46,353 nt of DNA from Bacteroidales bacterium Bact_08 (GTDB taxonomy: Bacteria; Bacteroidota; Bacteroidia; Bacteroidales; UBA932): positions 1 through 46,353 of the forward strand of contig LUYZ01000020.1 in NCBI GenBank assembly GCA_001603425.1, read 5' to 3'. Under the pieces are notes generated by a model. That model had not been told where the DNA came from. It did not search any database and saw only the letters and a list, made by a program, of their open reading frames with translations. The position numbers were made by a program, and so were the translations under genes. This document shows, piece after piece, positions 33,399 through 42,984 of this stretch (positions are counted from its first letter, which is position 1; each line of letters starts with the position of its first letter).

Positions 33399-36053
33399 AT
33401 GAAAAGACAGATTAATTTACTATTAACACTTTTTTGTTTCACTCTTTTTAGTGTAACAGCAATGGCGCAATCTTTTACTATAAAAGGAAAGGTTGTAGAT
33501 CAAAAGGGAGAGCCAATATTTTATGCTGTTGTTGTGTAAAAAAATACAAATATATATACCACCACAGATAATAATGGATTTTTTACTATTAGAGTTCCTA
33601 AGGGTAATAATTCATTAGTTATTAGTAGTTTGGGATATGTAGAGAAAGATCAGCCAATAAATGCAATTAAGAATATGGAGGGTCTTGTTATTGAGTTAAT
33701 TGAGGCCTCATTACAAATTGATGAGGTGGTGGTAACTGCTAGACAGACGCAGAGTCGTCAAGGTACTACAACGTATAGAATTGGGGAAGATGCCATTAAA
33801 CAGGTTCAGGCTATGAGTTTGAGCGACATCATGTCTCTTTTACCTGGTAATAAGGTTACACCTCCTAAATTTAACTCTCCATCTCAAATTAACTTAAGAA
33901 ATGCCTCTTCGGGTGCTCAGAGCGTAAACTCTTTTGGAACATCTATTGTGATAGATGGAACACCATTGAGTAATGATGCCAATATGCAGGCGATTAATCC
34001 CGCTACTGGTACTTCTGGAGGAACAAATGTGGCAAATAGGGGTATAGATTTAAGAGAGGTTCAGGTCTCAAATATTGAGTCAGTAGAGGTAGTTGCTGGT
34101 GTTCCAAGCGCAAAGTACGGTAACTTAACTTCTGGAACAGTTTTAATTACTAGAAAAGCTGGTCAAACTCCAACTTATGTCAACTTTAACACAACTCCAA
34201 CTTCTTATCAGTTTGGAGCAAGCAGAGGATTTAGACTACCAAAAGAGTATGGTTTTTTAAATACCGATGTAGATTATACATATTCAAATAGCCGACCTAC
34301 AGAGAAGGCGCACTATTTTCAGAGAGTCAATTTTGGTTTGAGATGGAGTGCGCCTTTAAAAAAAGATATAAACTGGACAAATACTACCTCTTTTAGTTTT
34401 GGATACAATAAGGATGGTCTTAAAAATGAAAAAGATCGTGTTACTCCAAACTATAGCGAGACTAATGGGAAAAACTTCTCTTTTGCTGTAAATGGTAGAG
34501 CAGATCTTTTAGGGACTCTTAATTACAACTTTGGAATAAGTTACTCAAATCAATACTCTATGTTTGATAGAGAGGCCGAGGGACCCGTTCCAATTATTCA
34601 GCCAACAGAGTCTGGAACTTATTTTACTACATATTCTCCATTAAGGTTTAATCAAAAAACAGTTATTGAGGGAGGTCCTCTTTCGGTTTTTGCCAGAGTA
34701 GATGCCTCTCAAATGAAGAAGGTGGGTCAATTTGATTTATCTTTTATGACTGGTATGGAGTATAATTACTCAAAAAACCTTGGAAAAGGAAGAGTAACTA
34801 GTGGATCGGCAGTTATGAGCAGCAATATGCCTGGTAGTAGAGATGCTAAGTTTCACGAGGTTCCTGCTTCGACAATTTTTGCAGTTTATCATGAAACGGA
34901 TATTAATCACAAAAGAGAGAATAGTAGCTATCTATTGAGACTGGGTGGCCGATACGATAATATGAATAGTAATTATAATCTTTTCTCTCCAAGGCTCTCT
35001 TTCACTGCAAGATATTATGAGACCTTTAGAGTGAGAGCGGCATGGGGTCTCTCATACAAAGCACCCTCTATGTTGAGTTTGCACCCTGGACCAGTATATT
35101 TTGATATTACAAATCTTAGTTATTATCATAACGATCCTGCAAGCCGTTTGGCTATTGTTACAACTTATGTTCACCAGCCAACAAACGATCATCTTAAACC
35201 AAGTAAAGGTGATACTAAGGAGATTGGGTTTGATTTTGAGAAAAGGAACTTCTCTGTTAGACTTACTGGTTTTATTAAAGAGTTAAGTAATGGTATATCT
35301 ACTTCTGATAGACTAATGGTTATGCAGAAACAGAACTACAGGGTTGTATCACAGCCTGTTGGAGAGAAGCCTGTAGTTGAGGCTATTCCTGGAGATATTG
35401 TATATCTTCCTAGGGTTTACTCTCAGTTTGTTAATAATGAAGAGCTTAAAACTCATGGATTGGAGCTTACTATAGAGCCACCAAGAATTGCAGCCACCAA
35501 TACATCCTTTATGTTATCTGGTAGTTTAATGAAATCTTCTAATTATCAGAACACACCAAAACTTAGAAGTTCACAGATTAATACTAATGCACAAGGGAAT
35601 AGATATGGTGTATATGAGAGCACTGAGTATACAAGAACAGTTTCTACAGCTAATCTTACAGTAATTCAGCATCTGCCTCAGTTGAGAATGTTGATCACTT
35701 TTATCACAGAGTTAAATATTTATGAGAATAGAGATGCAAAAGATCCATCTAATTTTGCTTTTGCATATTATGATAGAATGGGAAATTACATTGAGATTCC
35801 ACAGAGTGCAAGAGAGAGCGAAGAGTATAAAGATTTAAGAGTTCCTGTTAATACTTATACATATATAGATCCTCCTTTTTATCCCAATTTCCATTTGCAA
35901 ATTAGAAAGGAGACAAAGCAGGGGCATAGTTTTAGCTTCTATGCAAATAATTGCCTTTGGTATAATCCAACCTATACAAACGATGTAACTAATACAAAGA
36001 TTCGTCTTAATTCAAAAGTCTCTTTTGGTTTTGGAGTAAGTGTTAAATTGTAA
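33399..36053 (+). pseudogene. TonB-dependent outer-membrane receptor with in-frame stop codon
   Basis: Imports a large or scarce ligand across the outer membrane. Starts MKRQINLLLTLFCFTLFSVTAMAQ (signal peptide), then a carboxypeptidase-regulatory-like domain (SFTIKGKVVDQKGEPIFYAVVV). This is cut by TAA at 33537-33539 and resumes in the same frame as KNTNIYTTTDNNGFFTI. Then DEVVVTARQ, the plug (LSDIMSLLPGNK, IDGTPLSNDANMQ, VEVVAGVPSAKYGNLTSGTVLI) and a 22-strand-type barrel ending FGFGVSVKL. Apart from the stop all 884 codons look intact, so it may be a recent nonsense mutation, a base-call error or a read-through site. Without read-through the part from 33630 lacks a signal peptide. Confidence 0.85.
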
Positions 36054-36118
36054 AATAGGTGTTTTTAGATAAGGAAATTAAAATTAAAAAGATAAATAAC
36101 CAATTAACCAAATAACAA

Positions 36119-37357
36119 ATGATGAAAAAATTACTTTCGCTATCACTTTCAGTTTTAATGATAGCTCTTTTTACACTAACTTCTTGTAATAGAGAAGAGA
36201 AGACCTATTTAGGAACTATTACTGTTAAATTAAATGCAAACTCTGAATTTCCAGACGTATCTGTAGCTGATGTTGAGGTTTCACTTACAAATACAGCCGA
36301 TAATATTGTTAGAACAGAGAAGACTAATGCAGCTGGAGAGGCTATCTTTGCACAAATTCCAGTTGGTGTTTATACTGTAAATACATCAGTTAAAATTACT
36401 GCTTCACTATCTTTAAATGGTGTTGCTCAAAATGTTGTTTTAGCACCAAATGAAATTAAAGTTCTTCCTGTTAATATGGAGAAAGCGATTGGTAGTGACA
36501 ATTTCATTATCAAAGAGGTCTTTTTTGCAGGAAAGCAAGATTATGATCAAAAAGATAGATTTTTTGAGATCTTCAATAACTCAGATAAAGTACTTTATGC
36601 AGACGGACTACATTTTGCAGATCTTGCTGGTGCTACAGGTTCTGATGCTAACGATGCAGTATTAGGACTTCCATTAGATGAGTACTTGTATGCTATGAGA
36701 GTAGCTAAAATACCTGGAAATGGATCTACATATGCCGTACAACCTGGAAAAAGTATTGTTATAGCTTTTAATGCAATCAATTTTAAAGAGGGTTTCAATC
36801 CTGGAAACTGGGCTGGATTAAAGATAGAGGATTATCTAGATCTGTCAACTGCAGATTTTGAGATGAATGCTATACCTTTCCTTGAATCAAAAGGTTTTAC
36901 AGGCAATACTTGGTTTGATGTTGATAATCCATCTGTTCCAGATGTAGAAATCCTATATATGTTTAATGCTGGTAATATGACATTCTTCCGCCTTAATGAT
37001 TATGGCCCTGGCCTAGTTATCTTTAGACCAGAGCAACCGTTAGACGTTACAAATACTATTTTATCTCCACTATCTACACCAAATAATCCAATGTACTTCT
37101 TGAAAATACCTGTTAAATATGTTATTGATGGAGTTGATATTTTGGATAACTCATCGGCAGCTAAATTTAAAAGAATGGATGGTAAAGTAGATGCTGGATT
37201 TACTTTCTTAAAAGCAGATGGAAATGCATTCTATAGTGGAATGAGCATAAGAAGAAAGGTTGCAGATGTTAAGAGTGATCGTAAGGTTCTTATGGATACA
37301 AATAACAGCACAAACGATTTTGAGGCTATAACTAGGCCTACACCAAGAAATTACTAG
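36119..37357 (+). CDS. DUF4876 family lipoprotein
   Basis: Surface or periplasmic lipoprotein: signal peptide with lipobox FTLTSC (Cys about residue 23), 412 residues. An N-terminal Ig-like/transthyretin-like domain (GTITVKLNANSEFPDVSVADVEVSL, described by its start) is followed by a domain with FIIKEVFFAGKQDY and DRFFEIFNNSDKVLYADGL, a lamin-tail-like pattern found in DUF4876. This family is regularly encoded next to a TonB receptor and a DUF6850 protein, so I take it for a ligand-binding partner of the receptor. It lies 65 bases after the receptor. Function otherwise unknown. Confidence 0.75.
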   Translation: MMKKLLSLSLSVLMIALFTLTSCNREEKTYLGTITVKLNANSEFPDVSVADVEVSLTNTADNIVRTEKTNAAGEAIFAQIPVGVYTVNTSVKITASLSLNGVAQNVVLAPNEIKVLPVNMEKAIGSDNFIIKEVFFAGKQDYDQKDRFFEIFNNSDKVLYADGLHFADLAGATGSDANDAVLGLPLDEYLYAMRVAKIPGNGSTYAVQPGKSIVIAFNAINFKEGFNPGNWAGLKIEDYLDLSTADFEMNAIPFLESKGFTGNTWFDVDNPSVPDVEILYMFNAGNMTFFRLNDYGPGLVIFRPEQPLDVTNTILSPLSTPNNPMYFLKIPVKYVIDGVDILDNSSAAKFKRMDGKVDAGFTFLKADGNAFYSGMSIRRKVADVKSDRKVLMDTNNSTNDFEAITRPTPRNY

Positions 37358-37372
37358 AAATAAATTAGATCG

Positions 37373-38938
37373 ATGAAACTATCGAAATACATCTCATTAG
37401 CACTATTTACCCTTGCCCTGGCCACATCGGCCAGAGGCCAGGTAGATAGTTCTATCAATTACTCCTATAATCATAGAGAGTTTGTTAAACAAGAGTACCA
37501 GACATTATACTCGTTTGCACCATCTATGCTTGGTCTCTGGGATCAGAAAGATTTCTCTTATATATCTCTTAATTATCATCATAAAGATGGGAATTTCAGA
37601 GATTTACAGAGCTATAAAGAGAGAGGTGCAACAGAGATAGTTACTGAGTCTATTTTATCATTGGATGGAGGTTGGAGATTCTATGGTAAATTTGGATATA
37701 TCAATGGAAATTCCAAAGATGTTAAGATGAATTTATCATATAATAGAAATAAGAATCTATCTCCATACTATTATATTATTGGAGCCCCAGGAGACTGGAG
37801 TTTTCAAAACTATCTTTTTGAAGGAACGGCCTCAAAGGAGCTAAAAAAAGATAGGCTCTTTGCAGGAGTAAATATTAAGTATTATAGTTTTCTTACCTTT
37901 AGAACTGTAGATTATAGAAATGAACAGTATAATCTTAATATTGAGGTAACGCCTTCTGTTACCTATAAAATAAACAAAAATAACTCATTAACTTTTGGAG
38001 CTCTTTTCTCTAGAGAGAAGCTTGAGCCAGAAATTTATTCCAAATATCAACAGTCTAATGCTGGTGACGACTATCAAGTGTATATTAATACAGGCTTGGG
38101 ATCTTTCATTAAGAATGCTCCTCAAACAACCACAACTATAAATAAAGAGTATGGTGTGATTTTGGGATATAGACTAGATGGTGGAGTAAATAGAGTGGAT
38201 GTTAGTGCTCTATTTTCTTTGAACAATGAGAATATGGAGAATAAGATGACTTCGTCTATATCTGAGCTTGGAAAGGAGTTGGGCAAATATGAAAATATTA
38301 ATTTTGAGAGTAATATCAACTATAGAAGATTATTGTCAAATAATAGATTTGTTGTAGCTAATTTGGGTATAAACTACATTATGGGAGATGGTTCTCCATA
38401 TAATAATGTAAGTAAAGTATATACTAAAAACTATACGGTTGACAAGTTTGTTGCTAATTCTAGGGTTGATTTCTATAATAGTAGCTCTATTTTGTCAAAT
38501 CTATTTGTGTCTGCTCTTTTTGACAATCAGAAGGAGTTGGATATGCATTATGGACAGCAGATAGATTTTACTAATCTAAAGCTTGGTGGTGGATTTATGT
38601 TAAACAGAGACTTTGGTAGAGTGGGTGCCTTTACATTTAGTGCAGATGGGTGGTATTCTACTAATTTAGATTTTTTCCATGATCCAGTTGCTGCCTCACA
38701 AAACTTCATTACTCAAAAGATTTTATATTCTAAACTGTCGTTTTTATCGGCAGATTATATGGAGACAAATGCAAAGTTTGTCTTTACAAGGGCTTTGGGG
38801 GTAAATTATTGTGTAGATATTGCTCTATATGGTGGTTATGCTCAGGCTTTAACAATCAATTATCCCGATCCTTATAAATTTGTTTCTAAGGGAGACAATT
38901 TTAAGAGTCTGGGTGTTTCAGTAACGTTTAATTTTTAA
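37373..38938 (+). CDS. DUF6850-like outer-membrane beta-barrel protein
   Basis: A 521-residue protein with a signal peptide (YISLALFTLALATSARGQ) and no lipobox. The whole mature part shows alternating aromatic strands typical of outer-membrane barrels (GWRFYGKFGYI, TFSADGWYSTNL) and ends with a C-terminal Phe (LGVSVTFNF), the usual insertion signal. The family assignment rests on the position after DUF4876 and on the pattern FVKQEYQTLYSFAPSMLGLW. It follows DUF4876 by 15 bases. Probable role: outer-membrane accessory of the receptor. Confidence 0.7.
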   Translation: MKLSKYISLALFTLALATSARGQVDSSINYSYNHREFVKQEYQTLYSFAPSMLGLWDQKDFSYISLNYHHKDGNFRDLQSYKERGATEIVTESILSLDGGWRFYGKFGYINGNSKDVKMNLSYNRNKNLSPYYYIIGAPGDWSFQNYLFEGTASKELKKDRLFAGVNIKYYSFLTFRTVDYRNEQYNLNIEVTPSVTYKINKNNSLTFGALFSREKLEPEIYSKYQQSNAGDDYQVYINTGLGSFIKNAPQTTTTINKEYGVILGYRLDGGVNRVDVSALFSLNNENMENKMTSSISELGKELGKYENINFESNINYRRLLSNNRFVVANLGINYIMGDGSPYNNVSKVYTKNYTVDKFVANSRVDFYNSSSILSNLFVSALFDNQKELDMHYGQQIDFTNLKLGGGFMLNRDFGRVGAFTFSADGWYSTNLDFFHDPVAASQNFITQKILYSKLSFLSADYMETNAKFVFTRALGVNYCVDIALYGGYAQALTINYPDPYKFVSKGDNFKSLGVSVTFNF

Positions 38939-38951
38939 CTTTTAACAAAAC

Positions 38952-39902
38952 ATGAAAAGAATAATTTCGGCCATTCTATTTTTAACTTTTGCTGTGACCC
39001 TTGTGGCACAAAACAGTAATGATAAATATTGCAATGATAATCCTGCTTACGTAATTTATAGTAAGGATGGATCTTTTGTGACTTATAAGCAGATGATGAC
39101 CGACATCGCTAATGCAGATATTTGTCTTTTTGGAGAGCAGCATAACGACCCTATTTCTCACTGGCTGAAATTAGAGATTGTTAGAGGTTTACATGCCAAA
39201 AAGGGATCTAATCTTGTTGTTGGAGCAGAGATGTGGGAGAGAGATAATCAACTTATCTTGGACGAGATGCTTGTTCATGATTTGGTAGATGGACCAACTT
39301 ATATGGAGTCTTCTAAATTGTGGCCAAATGTTGAGACAGATTATTTACCTATACTTCAGTATGTAAAAAGTAATGGATTAAGATTTATTGCAACCAATAT
39401 TCCAAGAAGATACGCTCGTTTAATCTATAAAAAAGGGCCTGAGTATTTAGACAGCTTATCTGATTTAGCAAAAAGCTATTTGCCACCACTTCCTATTCAT
39501 TATAATCTTAATGAGAGTATCTATCAGTTAATGGCAACTCCTTTTCCAACAGATGAGGAGTGGGATCAAATGAAGGCAGAAGGTAGATTGGGTAAAGGTC
39601 CAATGTCTGGAGGAAGACCATCAAATCTAGTAAAAGCTCAGGCTGTTAAAGATGCTACTATGGGATACTATATTGTAAATAACATGAATAAAGGAGATTA
39701 TTTTTTCCATTTTCATGGTGAGCTTCACTCAGCAAACTTTACTGCAATATATTATTATATAAACTACTATGCTCCTGGCCATAATATCAAAACTGTATCT
39801 GTTGTTAAACAGTCAGACGTGTTAACTCTATCTGAGGATAATTTAAATAGAGCAGACTATATTATTGTTGTTCCAAACAATATGGCTGTAACATACAAAT
39901 AG
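38952..39902 (+). CDS. ChaN-like haem-binding (DUF399) protein
   Basis: A 316-residue exported protein with a signal peptide (IISAILFLTFAVTLVAQ) and no lipobox Cys. The family start ADICLFGEQHNDPISHWLKLEIV is followed by NLVVGAEMWERDNQLILDEML, YLPILQYVKSNGLRFIATNIPRRYA and a final FHGELHSANF, all ChaN hallmarks. The characterised Campylobacter ChaN binds haem dimers and is iron-regulated; I infer a similar cofactor here. It lies 13 bases after the DUF6850 gene and 28 before the first M16 peptidase, tying haem handling to proteolysis. Confidence 0.85.
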   Translation: MKRIISAILFLTFAVTLVAQNSNDKYCNDNPAYVIYSKDGSFVTYKQMMTDIANADICLFGEQHNDPISHWLKLEIVRGLHAKKGSNLVVGAEMWERDNQLILDEMLVHDLVDGPTYMESSKLWPNVETDYLPILQYVKSNGLRFIATNIPRRYARLIYKKGPEYLDSLSDLAKSYLPPLPIHYNLNESIYQLMATPFPTDEEWDQMKAEGRLGKGPMSGGRPSNLVKAQAVKDATMGYYIVNNMNKGDYFFHFHGELHSANFTAIYYYINYYAPGHNIKTVSVVKQSDVLTLSEDNLNRADYIIVVPNNMAVTYK

Positions 39903-39930
39903 TAAGATTTTATATAAAAGATAATTTATA

Positions 39931-41316
39931 ATGAGAATAGATAGGAAGATAATGAGGAGAAAATTCTACTATATATTGCTCTGTTTAGTATCTGTTTCTG
40001 TTTTATTTGCAGAGGCGTCTGCTCAGGGTTCAAAGCTAAACGATTTGGCTGCTAATTATTTGGAAGTTAAAGAGTACACTTTGAGTAATGGCCTTCATCT
40101 TATAATGAATAGAGATACTACATCACCAATTGTAACTGTTGGTGTTATGTATCATGTTGGTGGAAAGAATGAGGATAGAAATCTAACAGGTTTTGCACAC
40201 TTTGTGGAGCATCTTGTTTTTCATGGCACCAAGAATATTGCAGAGGGAGATTTTGAAACCTTTGTTAGAGAGGCTGGTGGGTATAGTAATGCATCTACTA
40301 GTAACGATAGAACTTGGTATTATGCAATTTTTCCATATAATCAACTGGAGTTAGCTCTTTGGATGGAATCTGAGAGGATGTTGCACCCTATGGTAACTCC
40401 TGAGGGTTTTGAGAGGGAGAGGCAGGTTGTAAAAGAGGAGTTAAATGTTAGGTATCGTGGTGGTGCTTTGGCAAATGTGGAGAATATAATGATGGATTTT
40501 GTTTTTGATAATCATCCATATAAAGATCCTTTGATTGGCCATATAGATCACCTAAATGCAGCTACTGTTGAGGATTTTTACAATTTTACCTCAAAATGGT
40601 ACACTCCATGTAACGCCTGCTTGGTAGTTAGTGGTCAGTTAGATTTTGAATCAACTATTGAGTTGGTAGAAAAATATTTTGCCGATATACCATCGGCAGA
40701 AGTTAAGCCAGAGCGCACTATTTTTGACCCTGCCACAAACCCCACAGGCAAATTTGAGATAAGGGAGCTTGAAGGTATTAAAGAGCCTCATATGGTGATC
40801 TCTTATAGAGCAGTAAGAGAGCGTGAACCAGAGGCCGATGTAATGAAATTTGTTATTAATTTGCTTACAGATAGAGATGGAGCAGGTGAGTTTGTTGCTT
40901 TAGAGAAAGACTCATCTATATCAAGAATATCTGTTACTCCAGAGTTTTATGAAGATGCTGGAATGATTTGGATAAGAGTATCTTACAAAGAGGGAGTTGA
41001 CTATTTATCTGTTTTGGACAAGATAGACAATGTTGTTGCTAATATTGTTGAAAAAGGTATTGATTCTAATAGAGTCAACAAACTTAAGAAGGCATATAAT
41101 AGCGACTATTTAGATCTCTATTTTTCTCCTCCTACTGTTGCTGAGTTTCTTGCAACGGGGTATACTCTTTATAACGACACTTTTAGAACTTTAAACACCT
41201 TGGATATTGTTAATAGTATAAATAACGATATGATTAAAGAGGTGGTTGGAAGTAATATGAATAGTGAAAAGAGAGATATTCTCATTTTTATTCCAAAAAA
41301 GCAAACTAGTAAATAA
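39931..41316 (+). CDS. M16 metallopeptidase, catalytic subunit
   Basis: Zinc endopeptidase of the insulinase/processing-peptidase family, exported. It has 461 residues with a signal peptide (FYYILLCLVSVSVLFAEASAQ). Zinc motif HxxEH is intact as HFVEH (His90, Glu93, His94 in FAHFVEHLVFHGTKN), and the third ligand is in ERERQVVKEELNVRY. The C-terminal M16_C half lacks the usual R...Y pair (where relatives have LREKxGLxY it reads DRDGAGEFVALEKD). That pair is supplied by the next gene, so I take this for the catalytic half of a heterodimer. Start could also be ATG 39952. Confidence 0.9.
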   Translation: MRIDRKIMRRKFYYILLCLVSVSVLFAEASAQGSKLNDLAANYLEVKEYTLSNGLHLIMNRDTTSPIVTVGVMYHVGGKNEDRNLTGFAHFVEHLVFHGTKNIAEGDFETFVREAGGYSNASTSNDRTWYYAIFPYNQLELALWMESERMLHPMVTPEGFERERQVVKEELNVRYRGGALANVENIMMDFVFDNHPYKDPLIGHIDHLNAATVEDFYNFTSKWYTPCNACLVVSGQLDFESTIELVEKYFADIPSAEVKPERTIFDPATNPTGKFEIRELEGIKEPHMVISYRAVREREPEADVMKFVINLLTDRDGAGEFVALEKDSSISRISVTPEFYEDAGMIWIRVSYKEGVDYLSVLDKIDNVVANIVEKGIDSNRVNKLKKAYNSDYLDLYFSPPTVAEFLATGYTLYNDTFRTLNTLDIVNSINNDMIKEVVGSNMNSEKRDILIFIPKKQTSK

Positions 41317-41324
41317 TTAAAACT

Positions 41325-42824
41325 GTGGAGATGAAAATACAAAGTTTATATATAAATATTTTTTGCCTCACTCTATGTTGCTTGTTGTCTACTGGCCTAA
41401 ATGCTCAACAGAAGTTAGATAGGAGTATTAAACCATCGGCAGGTGAACTAAAAGAGATAAAGAATGTAGATTTTAAGACAATTGAGACAGCAAAAGGGCA
41501 TAGAATTTTTATAGTTAGAAAGGATAAATATCCTAAGTTTAGATTGACTCTCAATTTTAATTTGCCAGATATAAATAAAGATCCTGAATATGCAAAAAGA
41601 GAGATTCTTTCCGATATTATCTTTAATATTCAATCTTCTGATAAATATAAGAGAGTAATTGAGGATTTTAAAAATGATGGAATCTCTATAAGTTTTTCTG
41701 TTAATTCTTATACAGGTGCTGGAATGAGAGAAGAGGTTGAGAGCGTGGCTAAAACCATGTCTCAATTTTTAAACAGTGGCTTCATTACTCAGGCAGATTT
41801 TTTGAGAAGTAGGGAGGCTATTTACAACAGAGCTTTAGAAAAACAGAGGAGAAGAGAGGCTTATAAAAGCAATGATGGGGCTTCTGCTATGTCTGAGAAG
41901 AGTAAACCAAAAGCATCTGAATTATTTAAAAAACTTAAAGATTCTTTGGAATTTGTAAAATATAGTAAAGAGTACAGGTTAAATGAATACGATGCTGAGT
42001 CTGTATTGCAAATATCATATAAAGATATTATTGCGTATTTTAACAAATTTTACAATAGCGATAACACTTTTGCAATGTTAGTAGGCGACTTTACAGATAA
42101 AGAGAGTGAAGATCTATTTAAAAAGCATTTTGGAAAACAAAAAAGAGGAGTGAGATATGTAGATACAACAAAGGTTAACTACATTTATAATTTTCCAACT
42201 GCCAGAAAAATTTATGCTCTTCACGTTCCTGGAGCCGCTCAGGCTAGTATATCTGTACGTTGGCCTTTAGTCGATGCTTTTCCTTATGCCGATAATGAGG
42301 CTCTTATAAAGGTGTTGAGCCAGATTTTTGGTGAGAACTACTCTTCATATATAAATAAAAACTTGAGATTAGATAAGGGGCTTTGTTATGGAGCTAAGTG
42401 CTTTACATCTATTAATGCAACAGGAGGTAATAGCGAGGTTGTTACACGTGTGAGTCCTGAGAATACTGCTTACGCTGTGGAGAACATTCTTTATGAAATG
42501 CTTAGAATAAGGAATCAAAAGGTGAGTGATATTGATCTGCAAACAGCAAAAAATACTCTTTTAGGAGAGCATGCTTTATCTCTCTCTGCAATTAATTCTC
42601 CTATTATTCTTGGTTTTGCAATGGTTAAGGAGAAATATAATTTACCAGATGAGTATTTACACACCTATCCTCAAAAAATAGCTTCTATTACTGCTGAGCA
42701 GATAAGAGAGGCGGCTCAGAGATATGTAAAACCATATGAGTGTATTATCTATATTGAGGGCGATTTGGATGTAATAAAAGATAGTTTAGAGAAATTTGGT
42801 CCTGTAACATATTTTAGGGACTAG
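41325..42824 (+). CDS. M16 family protein, non-catalytic partner subunit
   Basis: Second M16 protein, 499 residues, with a signal peptide (IFCLTLCCLLSTGLNAQ). At the place of HxxEH it reads YAKREILSDIIF, so it cannot bind zinc. Its C-terminal half keeps the R/Y substrate-binding pair in NKNLRLDKGLCYGAKC. One subunit with HxxEH plus one with R/Y is the known arrangement of heterodimeric M16B peptidases. It starts 8 bases after the catalytic gene. A charged insertion at about residues 170-215 (EKQRRREAYKS, KPKASELFKKLKDSLE) is noticeable. Last gene of the block, before a strong terminator. Confidence 0.85.
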   Translation: MEMKIQSLYINIFCLTLCCLLSTGLNAQQKLDRSIKPSAGELKEIKNVDFKTIETAKGHRIFIVRKDKYPKFRLTLNFNLPDINKDPEYAKREILSDIIFNIQSSDKYKRVIEDFKNDGISISFSVNSYTGAGMREEVESVAKTMSQFLNSGFITQADFLRSREAIYNRALEKQRRREAYKSNDGASAMSEKSKPKASELFKKLKDSLEFVKYSKEYRLNEYDAESVLQISYKDIIAYFNKFYNSDNTFAMLVGDFTDKESEDLFKKHFGKQKRGVRYVDTTKVNYIYNFPTARKIYALHVPGAAQASISVRWPLVDAFPYADNEALIKVLSQIFGENYSSYINKNLRLDKGLCYGAKCFTSINATGGNSEVVTRVSPENTAYAVENILYEMLRIRNQKVSDIDLQTAKNTLLGEHALSLSAINSPIILGFAMVKEKYNLPDEYLHTYPQKIASITAEQIREAAQRYVKPYECIIYIEGDLDVIKDSLEKFGPVTYFRD

Positions 42825-42927
42825 TTGAGATATTTTTGAGGCGATGGAATTAAGGATGTGAATTTAGTATTAATTAAAACAAAGTATTATGTAATTAATT
42901 TTTAGGATGTTAGTTAAGTAAGTACAC

Positions 42928-42959
42928 AAAAGAGGTTGTCTATATAGGCAACCTCTTTT
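42928..42959. terminator. Strong bidirectional terminator
   Basis: AAAAGAGGTTGTC (42928-42940) pairs with GGCAACCTCTTTT (42947-42959), loop TATATA, one T-G wobble. It has A and T runs on both sides, so it should work on both strands; it lies between the converging M16 and flavoenzyme genes. Confidence 0.9.
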
Positions 42960-42984
42960 AATTATGTAATGTGATTGTTTTATT

